Shown here: piece after piece, positions 17,308-25,923 of the stretch
How the letters are laid out: every line of letters starts with the position of its first letter
Position numbering within the stretch: the first letter of the stretch is position 1
Assembly: GCF_006539825.1 (NCBI RefSeq)
Contig: NZ_BJNT01000018.1
Location: forward strand, 1 to 64,000
Direction: 5' to 3'
Origin: Corynebacterium variabile
Lineage (GTDB): Bacteria > Actinomycetota > Actinomycetes > Mycobacteriales > Mycobacteriaceae
Length of the DNA: 64,000 nucleotides
Position numbers and translations under genes: made by a program
Notes under the pieces: generated by a model
Seen by the model: only the letters and a program-made list of their open reading frames with translations
Databases searched by the model: none
What the model was told of the DNA's origin: nothing

Positions 17308-18081
17308 CTACTCCCCGTCGAGCACCTGGGCCGGGTCCACCAGCCCGTGCCGGAAGGCGAAGAGCACCGCATGGACCCGGTCGCGCGAGCCGGTCTTCGC
17401 CAGCACCCGTCCGACATGCGTCTTCACAGTCGGCAGGGACACGAACAGCCGCGCGGCGATCTCCTGGTTGGACGCCCCGGTAGCCATCAGCACCAGGATC
17501 TCCCGCTCACGTGGGGTCAGGGGATCCACGAGACCCAGATCGTCGTCCGGGCCCGGCGCCGGGACATCCGATGAGGTCGCGATACCGCGGCCTGCATCGG
17601 CACCGCCGAGGCCACCCGCTCCGACATCTGTCCCACCTGCCCGCACCTGACGCAGCAGCCGCGCCGTCGCCTTCGGGGAGATCACGGCAGAGGCCTCCCC
17701 GACCGTCCGCACCGCGTCGATGAGGTCCTCCGGGTCGGCGTCCTTCAGCAGGAAACCACTCGCCCCGGCGGTGATGGAGCTCATCACGTACTCGTCATTG
17801 TCGAAGGTCGTCAGCACCACCACCCGGGTCGGTTCGCCGCCGGGACCGCGCACACCGGTATCCACGATCTGCCGGGTCGCCGAGATGCCGTCGAGGTTCG
17901 GCATCTGTACGTCCATGAGCACGATGTCCACGGGCGCCTGTTCCGCGAGCCGCACCGCCTCCACCCCGTCGACGGCCTGCCACACCACCTCGATGTCGTC
18001 CTGGGAGTCCAGCACCATGGCGAACCCGGCGCGGACGAGCTGCTGGTCATCGGCGAGGGCCACTGTGATTTTCCCGGTCAT
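17308..18081 (-). CDS. NarL/LuxR-family response regulator
   Basis: The 257-residue protein has a receiver domain at the N-terminus with the acidic pair ADDQQ, the phosphoacceptor Asp in VLMDVQMPNLDG, and the LLKDADPEDL lysine. A Gly/Asp-rich linker of about 45 residues follows, then a LuxR-type helix-turn-helix (LTPREREILVLMATGASNQEI, VKTHVGRVLAKT). It overlaps the histidine kinase gene by four bases (ATGA), so translation is coupled. The linker is longer than in most NarL proteins. The ABC pair downstream is the likely target. Confidence 0.93.
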   Translation of the reverse strand: MTGKITVALADDQQLVRAGFAMVLDSQDDIEVVWQAVDGVEAVRLAEQAPVDIVLMDVQMPNLDGISATRQIVDTGVRGPGGEPTRVVVLTTFDNDEYVMSSITAGASGFLLKDADPEDLIDAVRTVGEASAVISPKATARLLRQVRAGGTDVGAGGLGGADAGRGIATSSDVPAPGPDDDLGLVDPLTPREREILVLMATGASNQEIAARLFVSLPTVKTHVGRVLAKTGSRDRVHAVLFAFRHGLVDPAQVLDGE

Positions 18082-19361
18082 GCGGCCAGCTTAACGGCCA
18101 CGCGCCACCCACCGGGGAAGACTGCCGAGGCACCCCAGGACGCCGTCCCCTCATGTACCCGGGCCCGCTCCTTCAGCCCGATCAGCCCCTGGCCGCCGGC
18201 ACCACCGGCGGCGGATGTGGCGTCCACCAGACCCTGTCCCGGCGCGTTGTCCACGCTGACCAGCAGTGCCCCCGGTGCAGTCCAGTCCATCACCACCTGC
18301 GTGCGGACCTTCCCGGCGTGTTTGAGCACATTCGTCAGTGACTCCTGCACGGTGCGGTAGACGGTGAGGCCCAGTGTCGCCGGCACTTCCCTGGCGTCCC
18401 CCCTGATGTCGAGGGAGATCTCCAGACCGGACCGCCGGGCGTCGTCCACCAGACCGGGGACGCCGTCTACACCCGGCGCGGACCCGGTGTCGCGGGTCTC
18501 GCCCTCGCGCAGGACGCTGAGGAGCTGCCGCATCTGTGCCAGTGCCTCACGACCGGTCGCCGCGATCGTGTCGAGAGCTTCGATCGCCAGCTCCGGCCTC
18601 TTCTTCCCCGCATAGCGTCCGCCGTCGGCCTGGGCGATGACCGCGGTAAGGGAGTGGGCGACGATGTCGTGCATCTCCCGGGCGATGCGGTTGCGCTCGG
18701 TGACGGCGGCAAGTTCGGCACGGGCCGCAAGATTCTCCATCTGCTGATGCTGACGGCGTACCCCCAGACCCAGCTGCCAGCACAGCGCGACAGAGACGAC
18801 GATGAGGACGAGAAGGATCGAGAGCACGAACAGCAGCTCCCGCAGCGACGCACTCTCGCCGTACAGCTCCTCGCGGGAGAGGTCCGCGACCCAGCTGAGT
18901 TCGACATACGGAGCGAGAACAGCGAGCGTTGCCCCTGCCAGCGCCCCGACCAGTAGGGCGCCGAGCCATGCCCGACGCCGCCGCCGGATGTACCCGGCGA
19001 TGAACCACGCCTCGTAGCCGACGATGCCCGCCGCCAGGATGTACACCTCCGACAGCGCGACCGCGGCGACCACCAGCCCTACCGCGACAACTGTCAGGCC
19101 TGCCTCCGGTCGACGACGCTGGACCAGCAGTCCGACGAAGACCACGAGATAGCCGACAGACAGGATGACCGCGGAGACCGGGTCCGGGTCCTCGACCCGG
19201 GTGTTGACGGCACCTGCCAGGTCGATACCGCCGAAAAACAGGAACAGTGCGGACTGGATGACGAACTGCACCCAGAACCCGCGGTCACGCCAGAACGGCC
19301 CCGGCGTCGCCTGCAGGGCGAAGGAGGGTGCCGTCGAGTCCGTGCCGTTCAGGTCGCTCAC
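18078..19361 (-). CDS. Sensor histidine kinase (HisKA_3 type)
   Basis: A 427-residue kinase with several hydrophobic segments over residues 30-165. It then has the HisKA_3 dimerisation box (TERNRIAREMHDIVAHSLTAV, with the phosphoacceptor His in EMHD) and a short HATPase_c domain containing ESLTNVLKHAG and GLIGLKERARVH. There is no large extracytoplasmic sensing domain, suggesting intramembrane sensing as in LiaS-type kinases. The start is GTG 19361, with TAGAGT eight bases upstream (19370-19375, minus strand), consistent with a leaderless transcript that continues into the regulator. Confidence 0.92.
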   Translation of the reverse strand: MSDLNGTDSTAPSFALQATPGPFWRDRGFWVQFVIQSALFLFFGGIDLAGAVNTRVEDPDPVSAVILSVGYLVVFVGLLVQRRRPEAGLTVVAVGLVVAAVALSEVYILAAGIVGYEAWFIAGYIRRRRRAWLGALLVGALAGATLAVLAPYVELSWVADLSREELYGESASLRELLFVLSILLVLIVVSVALCWQLGLGVRRQHQQMENLAARAELAAVTERNRIAREMHDIVAHSLTAVIAQADGGRYAGKKRPELAIEALDTIAATGREALAQMRQLLSVLREGETRDTGSAPGVDGVPGLVDDARRSGLEISLDIRGDAREVPATLGLTVYRTVQESLTNVLKHAGKVRTQVVMDWTAPGALLVSVDNAPGQGLVDATSAAGGAGGQGLIGLKERARVHEGTASWGASAVFPGGWRVAVKLAA

Positions 19362-19369
19362 AACCGTCG

Positions 19370-19375
19370 ACTCTA
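19370..19375 (-). promoter_or_regulatory. -10 hexamer for the histidine-kinase operon
   Basis: TAGAGT on the minus strand ends eight bases before the GTG at 19361. It faces the tusK-like promoter at 19410, so both transcripts start inside a 62-base gap. Confidence 0.5.
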
Positions 19376-19409
19376 CGGAACGTCGCCCGGCACACGGATC
19401 AGCCTGCGG

Positions 19410-19415
19410 TATGAT
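19410..19415 (+). promoter_or_regulatory. -10 hexamer for leaderless tusK-like gene
   Basis: TATGAT ends eight bases before ATG 19424. This is the best match to a corynebacterial -10 in the gap and implies leaderless transcription. Confidence 0.55.
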
Positions 19416-19423
19416 CCGTCACC

Positions 19424-20464
19424 ATGGCTGACGTCGTCTTCGATCACGTGAATATCCGGTACCCGGGCGCGGACGCCCCCACGGTCAAGGACCTGAACCT
19501 GGAGATCGCCGACGGCGAGTTCCTCGTCCTCGTCGGACCGTCCGGTTGCGGTAAGTCCACCACCCTGCGTGCCCTGGCCGGTCTGGAACCGACCGACTCC
19601 GGCATCATCTCCATCGGTGGACGCGACGTCACCGGCGAAGAGCCGGGTGACCGCGACATCGCGATGGTCTTCCAGGACTACGCCCTGTACCCACACATGT
19701 CCGTGCGGGAGAACATGGGCTTTGCGCTGACGATCAAGAAGCGTCCCAAGTCCGAGATCGCCGAGCGGGTCGAGCGCGCCGCCGAGATCCTCGACCTCAC
19801 CGAGTTCCTCGACCGCAAGCCGAAGGACCTCTCCGGTGGCCAGCGCCAGCGTGTGGCGATGGGCCGCGCGATCGTCCGCGAGCCGCAGGTCTTCCTCATG
19901 GACGAGCCGCTGTCCAACCTGGACGCCAAGCTGCGCGTCCAGACCCGCGCACAGATCGTGAAGCTGCAGCAGAACCTCGACGTCACCACCGTCTACGTCA
20001 CCCACGACCAGGTCGAGGCGATGACGATGGGCCATCGCGTCGCCGTGCTCAAGGACGGGATCCTGCAGCAGGTCGATACGCCGCAGAACCTCTACCGCGA
20101 TCCGGTGAACGCCTTCGTCGCCGGGTTCATCGGATCCCCGTCGATGAACCTGCTCACCGTCGACGGTTCCGCGCTCACCGAACTGGGGATCGACCTGCCC
20201 GCCGGTGCGGTCCAGGTCGGCGTCCGCCCGGAACATCTCACCGTGCAGGACGCTGGTACCCCCGGTCTCGTCGGCACCGTCTCCCTCGTCGAGGAACTCG
20301 GGTCGGACGCCAATGTCTACGCCGAGACCTTCTACGGCCAGGTCACGGCCCGTACCGAGGACGCCCCGGGGACGCTGCCCCCGCTCGGCGGTTCCGTGGT
20401 CTTCACCCTGGCGGAAGGGGCTGCGGTGTACTTCTTCGACGCCGAGGGTGAGCGGGTGCGCTGA
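19424..20464 (+). CDS. tusK: Sugar ABC importer ATPase (MsmK/UgpC type, probable trehalose TusK)
   Basis: Energises the importer encoded downstream. The 346 residues carry Walker A GPSGCGKST, Q-loop MVFQDYALYPHM, signature LSGGQRQRVAMGRA, Walker B FLMDEPLSNLDAKL and the switch VTHDQVEAMTMG. A C-terminal OB-fold regulatory domain contains the typical VGVRPEHL motif. The set ATPase, lipoprotein and two permeases matches TusEFGK in C. glutamicum, which imports trehalose for mycolate metabolism and lies near lcpA there too, and also LpqY-SugABC of mycobacteria. The ATPase gene is set apart from the others by its own leaderless start and a hairpin after it. Confidence 0.85.
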   Translation: MADVVFDHVNIRYPGADAPTVKDLNLEIADGEFLVLVGPSGCGKSTTLRALAGLEPTDSGIISIGGRDVTGEEPGDRDIAMVFQDYALYPHMSVRENMGFALTIKKRPKSEIAERVERAAEILDLTEFLDRKPKDLSGGQRQRVAMGRAIVREPQVFLMDEPLSNLDAKLRVQTRAQIVKLQQNLDVTTVYVTHDQVEAMTMGHRVAVLKDGILQQVDTPQNLYRDPVNAFVAGFIGSPSMNLLTVDGSALTELGIDLPAGAVQVGVRPEHLTVQDAGTPGLVGTVSLVEELGSDANVYAETFYGQVTARTEDAPGTLPPLGGSVVFTLAEGAAVYFFDAEGERVR

Positions 20465-20481
20465 GGGGCCACCCCCGGGGA

Positions 20482-20506
20482 GGTGGGGCAACTCCCCCTC
20501 CCCACC
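20482..20506 (+). terminator. Weak hairpin after tusK-like gene
   Basis: GGTGGGG (20482-20488) can pair with CCCCACC (20500-20506), with G/C-rich flanks and no U-tract. It could reduce read-through into the binding-protein gene, which has its own promoter-like TACACT at 20572. Confidence 0.35.
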
Positions 20507-20571
20507 CCCGAATCAGAGGGACACGCGGGCGTGAATGTCGGGCAGCGCCCCCGTACGGGCTTCGCGGGTAC

Positions 20572-20577
20572 TACACT
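20572..20577 (+). promoter_or_regulatory. -10 hexamer for the binding-protein gene
   Basis: TACACT lies about 85 bases before the start at 20663, allowing a leader of about 80 bases that ends in the ribosome site GAAAGGT. Confidence 0.45.
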
Positions 20578-20662
20578 CGTTCGAAGCACCCGGCGGTGCG
20601 GTAGCGGATACCGCGGTCGCCGAGGCGTTTCACTGAGGACCCCCAACTGAAAGGTCAGGCCC

Positions 20663-21931
20663 ATGGCTCACCTTCCGAAGCTTCCCAAGAAGCTGATCGC
20701 TACCCTCGCCGCCGCCGGCCTCACCGCCGGACTGGTCGCCTGCTCCTCCGACGACGACAGCTCGGGCGGTGACTCCGAGTCCAACACCTCCCGTGGCCCG
20801 ATCACGTACGCCATGGGCAAGAACGACACGGACAAGGTCCAGCCGATCATCGACAAGTGGAATGCAGAGCACCCGGACGAGAAGGTCACCCTCAAGGAGC
20901 TCGCCGGCGAGGCCGACGCCCAGCGTGACACCCTGGTCCAGTCGCTGCAGGCCGACTCCTCCGACTACGACGTCATGGCCCTCGACGTGATCTGGACCGC
21001 CCAGTTCGCCGCCAACGGTTGGCTCGCCCCGCTGACCGGCGACCTGGAGACCTCCACCGACGGCATCCTTGACGCCCCGCTCGAGTCCGCGACCTACAAC
21101 GACACCCTCTACGCGCTGCCGCAGAACACCAACGGCCAGCTGCTCTACCGCAACACCGAGATGGTGCCGGAGGCCCCGACGAAGTGGGATGACGTCGTCA
21201 ACGCCTGCAAGGCCGTCGTCGAGCAGAACAAGGACTGCCTGACCACCCAGCTCAAGCAGTACGAGGGCATCACCATCGCCACCGGCAACTTCATGGACGG
21301 CTGGGGCGGCGGCATCCTCGGTGACGACGGTGAGCCGACCGTCACCTCGGACGAGTCGAAGGAAGGCCTGCAGGCCCTGGTCGACGCCTACAAGGACAAG
21401 ACCATCTCCCCGGCATCCACCGCCGCCACCGAGGAGGAGACCAACCTGGCCTTCACCGAGGGCAAGACCGCCATGGCGATCAACTGGCCCTACATGTGGA
21501 CCAACGCCAACGAGTCCGAGGCGACCAAGGACAAGTTCGAGGTCCAGCCGCTGGTCGGCAAGGACGGCACCGGGGTCTCCACCCTCGGCGGCTACAACTC
21601 CGGCATCAACGTGAACTCGAAGAACAAGGCCACCGCCCTGGACTTCATCAAGTTCCTCGTCGAGCCGGAGAACCAGAAGTCCTTCCTCGAGGGATCCTTC
21701 CCGCCGGTCCTCTCGTCCATCTACGACGATGCCGCCCTCGCCGAGAAGTACCCTTTCCTCCCCGTGCTGAAGGAGTCCCTGGAGAACGCCAAGCCGCGCC
21801 CGGTCTCCCCGAGCTACGACCAGCTCTCCAAGGCTGTCCAGGACAACGCCTACGCCGCCGTCAACGGCACCGTGGACGTCGACAAGGCCACCGCGGACAT
21901 GGAATCCGCGATCAGCAACGTCACCGGCTAG
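20663..21931 (+). CDS. tusE: Sugar-binding lipoprotein (probable trehalose TusE)
   Basis: A 422-residue extracellular solute-binding protein of family 1. It has a lipoprotein signal: charged start, hydrophobic stretch and lipobox LVAC with the modified Cys27, followed by an acidic Ser/Asp linker. The mature part has typical features such as DVMALDVIWTAQFAANGWL, ALPQNTNGQLLYRN and WGGGILGDDG. Substrate assignment to trehalose rests on its similarity in layout to tusE and lpqY and on position near lcpA, not on binding residues. Confidence 0.85.
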   Translation: MAHLPKLPKKLIATLAAAGLTAGLVACSSDDDSSGGDSESNTSRGPITYAMGKNDTDKVQPIIDKWNAEHPDEKVTLKELAGEADAQRDTLVQSLQADSSDYDVMALDVIWTAQFAANGWLAPLTGDLETSTDGILDAPLESATYNDTLYALPQNTNGQLLYRNTEMVPEAPTKWDDVVNACKAVVEQNKDCLTTQLKQYEGITIATGNFMDGWGGGILGDDGEPTVTSDESKEGLQALVDAYKDKTISPASTAATEEETNLAFTEGKTAMAINWPYMWTNANESEATKDKFEVQPLVGKDGTGVSTLGGYNSGINVNSKNKATALDFIKFLVEPENQKSFLEGSFPPVLSSIYDDAALAEKYPFLPVLKESLENAKPRPVSPSYDQLSKAVQDNAYAAVNGTVDVDKATADMESAISNVTG

Positions 21932-21963
21932 ATTCTCCAGCGTGCGCTGACCTCTTCCGGCCC

Positions 21964-21997
21964 GGCCCGCCCCCGACACTGTCGTCGGCGGCGGGCC
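21964..21997 (+). terminator. Strong hairpin between binding protein and permease genes
   Basis: GGCCCGCC (21964-21971) pairs perfectly with GGCGGGCC (21990-21997), with additional inner CCGAC/GTCGG pairing. It lies between tusE and tusF on the same strand. Such an internal stem fits partial termination or 3'-end protection, giving more binding protein than permease. Confidence 0.6.
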
Positions 21998-22049
21998 ATC
22001 GCCGTTCCCGTCCCCCGGTCTCCCCCATACTTTTGTAAGGTTGCTTCCC

Positions 22050-23093
22050 GTGAGAACCAAGAAGCGCGACTTCAGGGCCGTCTGGCTCGTCGGCCCCAGC
22101 CTGGCGCTGCTGGCCGTCGTCATCGGCTACCCGATCATCCGGGCGATCTGGCTGTCCTTCCAGGCGGACAAACATCTCGACCCCTCCACCGGCATGTTCG
22201 TCGAGGGCGGCTTCGCCGGATTCGACCACTATCTCTACTGGCTGACGCAACGCTGCATGTCGCCCAACGGCACGGTCTCCACCTGTGCCCCGGGCAACCT
22301 CGCCGTCGACTTCTGGCCTGCCTTGAAGATCACCCTGTTCTTCGTGGTCGTCACGGTCTTCCTCGAGACACTGCTGGGGCTGTGGATGGCGACGGTGATG
22401 AACCGCAGTTTCCTGGGCCGTGGCCTGCTGCGTGCCGCGGTGCTGATCCCGTGGGCCATCCCCACCGCCGTCACCGCGAAACTGTGGCAGTTCATCTTCG
22501 CCCCCGATGGCATCATCAACTCGGTGACCGGACTGGACATCGCCTGGACGACAGATCCCTGGGCGGCGAGATTCGCGGTCATTGTCGCCGACGTGTGGAA
22601 GACCGCGCCGTTCATGGCGCTGCTCATCCTCGCCGGTCTGCAGATGGTCCCCCAGGGTGTCTACGAGGCAGCACGGGTCGACGGGGCGTCCCGTTGGCAG
22701 CAGTTCACGAAGATCACCCTGCCGCTGATCAGGCCCGCACTGATGGTCGCGATCCTGTTCCGCACCCTCGACGCGCTGCGCATGTACGACCTGCCGGTCA
22801 TCATGATCAGCTCTTCGGCGAACTCCCCTACCGCAGTGCTCAGCCAGCTGGTGATCTCCGACATGCAGGGCGGCAACTTCAACTCCGCCTCGGCGATCTC
22901 CACACTGATCTTCCTGCTCATCTTCGCTGTCGCCTTCATCATGGTGAAGTTCCTCGGCGCCGACGTCTCAGGGACGCAGAACATGCCGAAGGCGTCCGGG
23001 AAGAAGAAGTGGTGGTCGCCGCGGAAGCAGGCGGACGCCGAGGGTGCCGCGTCCTCCCCTGATGCCGGCATGGAGAAAGAGGTCACCCGATGA
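22050..23093 (+). CDS. tusF: Sugar ABC importer permease, subunit 1 (TusF-like)
   Basis: A 347-residue MalF-type permease with about six to seven membrane segments. It has the EAA loop YEAARVDGASRWQQFTKITLPLI that contacts the ATPase. The GTG at 22050 is preferred, with AAGG nine bases upstream; a TTG at 22041 is also in frame but directly abuts that ribosome site. The C-terminus has a cytoplasmic Lys-rich tail. It overlaps the next permease gene by four bases. Confidence 0.88.
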   Translation: MRTKKRDFRAVWLVGPSLALLAVVIGYPIIRAIWLSFQADKHLDPSTGMFVEGGFAGFDHYLYWLTQRCMSPNGTVSTCAPGNLAVDFWPALKITLFFVVVTVFLETLLGLWMATVMNRSFLGRGLLRAAVLIPWAIPTAVTAKLWQFIFAPDGIINSVTGLDIAWTTDPWAARFAVIVADVWKTAPFMALLILAGLQMVPQGVYEAARVDGASRWQQFTKITLPLIRPALMVAILFRTLDALRMYDLPVIMISSSANSPTAVLSQLVISDMQGGNFNSASAISTLIFLLIFAVAFIMVKFLGADVSGTQNMPKASGKKKWWSPRKQADAEGAASSPDAGMEKEVTR

Positions 23094-23923
23094 ACCGCTC
23101 AGTCAGGCGCACCGTCGCCAGCTACCTCGGCGTCATCGTCATCGTCGTGTGGGCGCTCGCACCCTTCTACTGGATGCTGGTCACCGCATTCCGCGACAAG
23201 TCGCACACCTTCGACACCAACCCGCTGCCCAGCCACCTCACGCTCGACAACTTCGTCGAGGCACTGGCCACCGACAAGGGCAACAACTTCCTGCGCGCCA
23301 TCGGCAACTCGCTGCTCATCGGCGCCGGAACCACCGCCATCGCCCTGGCAGTCGGCGTGTTCACCGCCTACGCCCTGGCACGGGTGGACTTCCGTGGCAA
23401 GGGCTTCGTCACCGGCATCATCCTCGCCGCGTCGATGTTCCCCGGCATCGCCCTGGTCACCCCGCTGTTCCAGCTGTTCACCGATCTCGGCTGGATCGGT
23501 TCCTACCAGGCGCTGATCATCCCGAACATCTCCTTCGTCCTGCCGCTGACGGTCTACACACTGACCTCCTTCTTCCGGGAGCTGCCGTGGAAGCTCGAGG
23601 AGGCCGCCCGGGTCGACGGGGCGTCCCGTGCCCTGGCGTTCCGCAAGGTGATCCTGCCGCTGGCCGCGCCGGCGATGTTCACCACCGCGATCCTGGCCTT
23701 CATCAACACATGGAACGAATTCATGCTGGCCAAGCAGCTGTCCTCGACGAAGACGGAGCCGGTGACCGTGGCCATCGCCCGCTTCTCCGGGGCGAACGCC
23801 TACGAGTACCCGTATGCGGCGGTGATGGCCGCCGGTGCGCTGGTGACCGTTCCGCTGGTGATCATGGTGCTCATCTTCCAGCGCCGGATCGTCGCCGGCC
23901 TGACCGCCGGTGGTGTGAAGTAG
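23090..23923 (+). CDS. tusG: Sugar ABC importer permease, subunit 2 (TusG-like)
   Basis: A 277-residue MalG-type permease with six predicted membrane segments and the EAA motif LEEAARVDGASRALAFRKVILPL. The start ATG overlaps the stop of tusF (ATGA), indicating translational coupling. Its stop overlaps the start of a small membrane-protein gene by one base. Confidence 0.9.
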   Translation: MNRSVRRTVASYLGVIVIVVWALAPFYWMLVTAFRDKSHTFDTNPLPSHLTLDNFVEALATDKGNNFLRAIGNSLLIGAGTTAIALAVGVFTAYALARVDFRGKGFVTGIILAASMFPGIALVTPLFQLFTDLGWIGSYQALIIPNISFVLPLTVYTLTSFFRELPWKLEEAARVDGASRALAFRKVILPLAAPAMFTTAILAFINTWNEFMLAKQLSSTKTEPVTVAIARFSGANAYEYPYAAVMAAGALVTVPLVIMVLIFQRRIVAGLTAGGVK

Positions 23924-24180
23924 TGGCGGACGCACCCGGCCGGCCTGACCTGTCCGGGCGGCCCGGCCGTCCCGCCGGTCTGCCGGCCTCGGAGTACCGG
24001 CGTCGGCGCATGATGTGGGAGTCCGTACTGGGCTTCCTCGCCCTGTTCGACCTGCTGGCGCTGATCCAGGCGGTGTGGAACCTCTTCGGCGATGCCGAGG
24101 TCTGGCCTTCCCTGCTTCTGCTCTGCCTCCTGGTGCTCACCTGGGCGGCCTGGCGGCAGTGGCGGAAGTACGGGGACTGA
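23923..24180 (+). CDS. Small two-helix membrane protein in the importer operon
   Basis: Eighty-five residues beginning MADAPGRPDLSG at a GTG that shares its first base with the tusG stop codon (TAGTG). A proline-rich and then basic N-terminus (SEYRRRRMMWE) precedes two hydrophobic segments (about 33-50 and 58-75) and a basic end WRQWRKYGD. C. glutamicum also has a small uncharacterised membrane gene within its tus cluster; whether it is the homologue is not shown here. The tight coupling suggests an accessory role in the importer, but none is established. Confidence 0.75.
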   Translation: MADAPGRPDLSGRPGRPAGLPASEYRRRRMMWESVLGFLALFDLLALIQAVWNLFGDAEVWPSLLLLCLLVLTWAAWRQWRKYGD

Positions 24181-24198
24181 GTCTCCACCGCCTCGCTG

Positions 24199-24290
24199 CG
24201 TCATGAGAACCGCCCCAGCGTCATGAGAAAAACGCGCTCAGAGCTGCTGAACCGCGATTTTCTCATGACGCCCACTCAGAACTCATGACG
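24199..24290. repeat. Palindromic intergenic repeat, copy 2
   Basis: This 92-base element lies between the importer operon (+) and the YdcF gene (-). It has four GCGTCATGAGAA-type half-sites, two in each arm and inverted. It aligns best with the reverse complement of the copy at 10699-10792, sharing 25 identical bases (24248-24272) plus the half-site spacing. Both copies lie between convergent genes. Confidence 0.8.
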
Positions 24291-24375
24291 GTACCGCCGG
24301 ACCTCTGGGGCTGCCGTGAAAGCATGCCCGGCACCGCGTGTGATGTATCCGAGGTGAACGCGGGAGAAGCGCCGC

Positions 24376-25401
24376 TCAGGCCCGGCCGATGATCCGGTGG
24401 ATCGTCAGCGCGACGTACTCCCGCAGGTAGGACGCCGGAATCGCGGGCTTCGGTGTCGGCGCCCCCAGCACGACGGCCGAGAAGGGCACCCCGTTGTCTC
24501 CCCGCTCGGCCTCCAGAGCGGCGACGATCCGCTCGGTGCGCAGCACATGGAAGTCCGAGGTACACACCACCACATGGGGGTCACGCACCCCTCGCTCCTT
24601 GAGCAGGTCCAGGCTGAAGTGCAGGTTCTCGGTGGTGTCCGTGGCATAGCGCTCCTCCAGCACCGCACCCCGGGGGAAACCCCGCGAGGCCAGGTACCGG
24701 TGCATCGCCTCCGCCTCGGTGCAGGGCTCGTCGTCTCCACGACCGCCTGTGACGATCAGCGGAGTGCTCCGGGCCGGACGGTGCTCGGTCACCGAGTGCC
24801 AGGCCGCCGCGCCCCGGTCACACCGGCAGGCCAGCAGGTCACTGACCCGGTCGTGGACCAGTCCGGCACCGAGCACGATCACCGCGTCCGCCCGTTCCGG
24901 GGCCCGACGCCGACGGCCACGCCCCACATCGCGCAGATAGCGGATCATCGAGACAACGGCACAGACCCAGAGGACCAACGCCGCGACACCGATGATGACC
25001 AGGGAGAAGCGGACATCGTCGCCACCGCCGCCGATCCCCTTGATCGAGCGCAGCACCATGGCCAGCGCACCGGCCCCCAGGCTCAGCAGTTCGGCGGCGG
25101 CCACGACCGTCGACAGGTGGAACCAGCCACGGCCGTCGACCCCGGGCAGGGCGTCCCCCATCCACCGCGCAGTCAACCAGCCCACGCACGCAACCACCGC
25201 ATGGGAGAGACCGAAGAAGATCCACATCGTCCCGGCGAATCCCGCGCCGGTCGCCGCGACCAGCAGCCATACCCACAGCAGCAGGCCGACGGAGAAGACG
25301 AGCGCGCCGTTACCGGCCCACCGGGACCGGGTCTTCACACTCCAGCCGGTGCCCGCCAGAAGCACGATCAGGACCAGGCTGACCAGCATCAGCAGTGACA
25401 T
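24376..25401 (-). CDS. YdcF / DUF218-family membrane protein
   Basis: The 341-residue protein has about five hydrophobic segments in its first half, then a cytoplasmic DUF218 (YdcF-like) domain. The domain begins ADAVIVLGAGL and continues with PLIVTGGRG, EAEAMHRYL, ATDTTENLHFSLDLL and VVCTSDFHVLRTERIV, the usual motif order. Domain members include SanA and ElyC, which affect envelope integrity; the reaction is unknown. It starts nine bases after purE and is probably translated from the purK-purE message. Confidence 0.88.
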   Translation of the reverse strand: MSLLMLVSLVLIVLLAGTGWSVKTRSRWAGNGALVFSVGLLLWVWLLVAATGAGFAGTMWIFFGLSHAVVACVGWLTARWMGDALPGVDGRGWFHLSTVVAAAELLSLGAGALAMVLRSIKGIGGGGDDVRFSLVIIGVAALVLWVCAVVSMIRYLRDVGRGRRRRAPERADAVIVLGAGLVHDRVSDLLACRCDRGAAAWHSVTEHRPARSTPLIVTGGRGDDEPCTEAEAMHRYLASRGFPRGAVLEERYATDTTENLHFSLDLLKERGVRDPHVVVCTSDFHVLRTERIVAALEAERGDNGVPFSAVVLGAPTPKPAIPASYLREYVALTIHRIIGRA

Positions 25402-25410
25402 CGCGGAGGT

Positions 25411-25923
25411 CTACTCCCCCATGAGCTTCTGCTTGAGCCGCTGGTCCTTGACCAGCACCTCGTCGCGCATCGTCTCCTGGTAGGCGACCATCCGCTCCGT
25501 CAGCTCCGGGTAGGCCGCACCGAGCATCCGCACGGCCAGCAGGCCGGCGTTCTTCGCGCCGTCGATGGAGACGGTCGCGGTCGGGACACCGGCGGGCATC
25601 TGCACGATGGACAGGAGGGAGTCCATGCCGTCGAGGTTCTTCAGGGCGCGCGGGATGCCGATGACCGGCAGCGGTGTGGCGGCGGCGACCATGCCGGGCA
25701 GGTGGGCGGCACCGCCGGCGCAGGCGATGATCACCTTGAGGCCGCGGGTGTGCGCCTCGCGCGCGTAGTCGAGCATCCGGTCGGGGGTGCGGTGGGCGGA
25801 GACCACACCGATCTCCATGGGGACGCCGAACTCGGCGAGGACCTCGGCGGCGGGCTCGACAGTGGGCCAGTCGGAGTCCGACCCCATGACGATGCCGACG
25901 AGCGGGGTGTTCTGGTCAGTCAT
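25411..25923 (-). CDS. purE: N5-carboxyaminoimidazole ribonucleotide mutase
   Basis: Converts N5-CAIR to CAIR in purine synthesis. The 170 residues show the family motifs [43 protein letters not shown] and the [11 protein letters not shown] helix. The ATG follows the purK stop directly (TGA then ATG). The partner enzyme PurK makes its substrate. Confidence 0.96.
   Translation of the reverse strand: MTDQNTPLVGIVMGSDSDWPTVEPAAEVLAEFGVPMEIGVVSAHRTPDRMLDYAREAHTRGLKVIIACAGGAAHLPGMVAAATPLPVIGIPRALKNLDGMDSLLSIVQMPAGVPTATVSIDGAKNAGLLAVRMLGAAYPELTERMVAYQETMRDEVLVKDQRLKQKLMGE

Noticed and set aside
20630..22123. Minus-strand frame of 497 codons opposite the sugar-binding lipoprotein gene
   Set aside because: The same antisense GC effect; the opposite strand encodes a clear lipoprotein.
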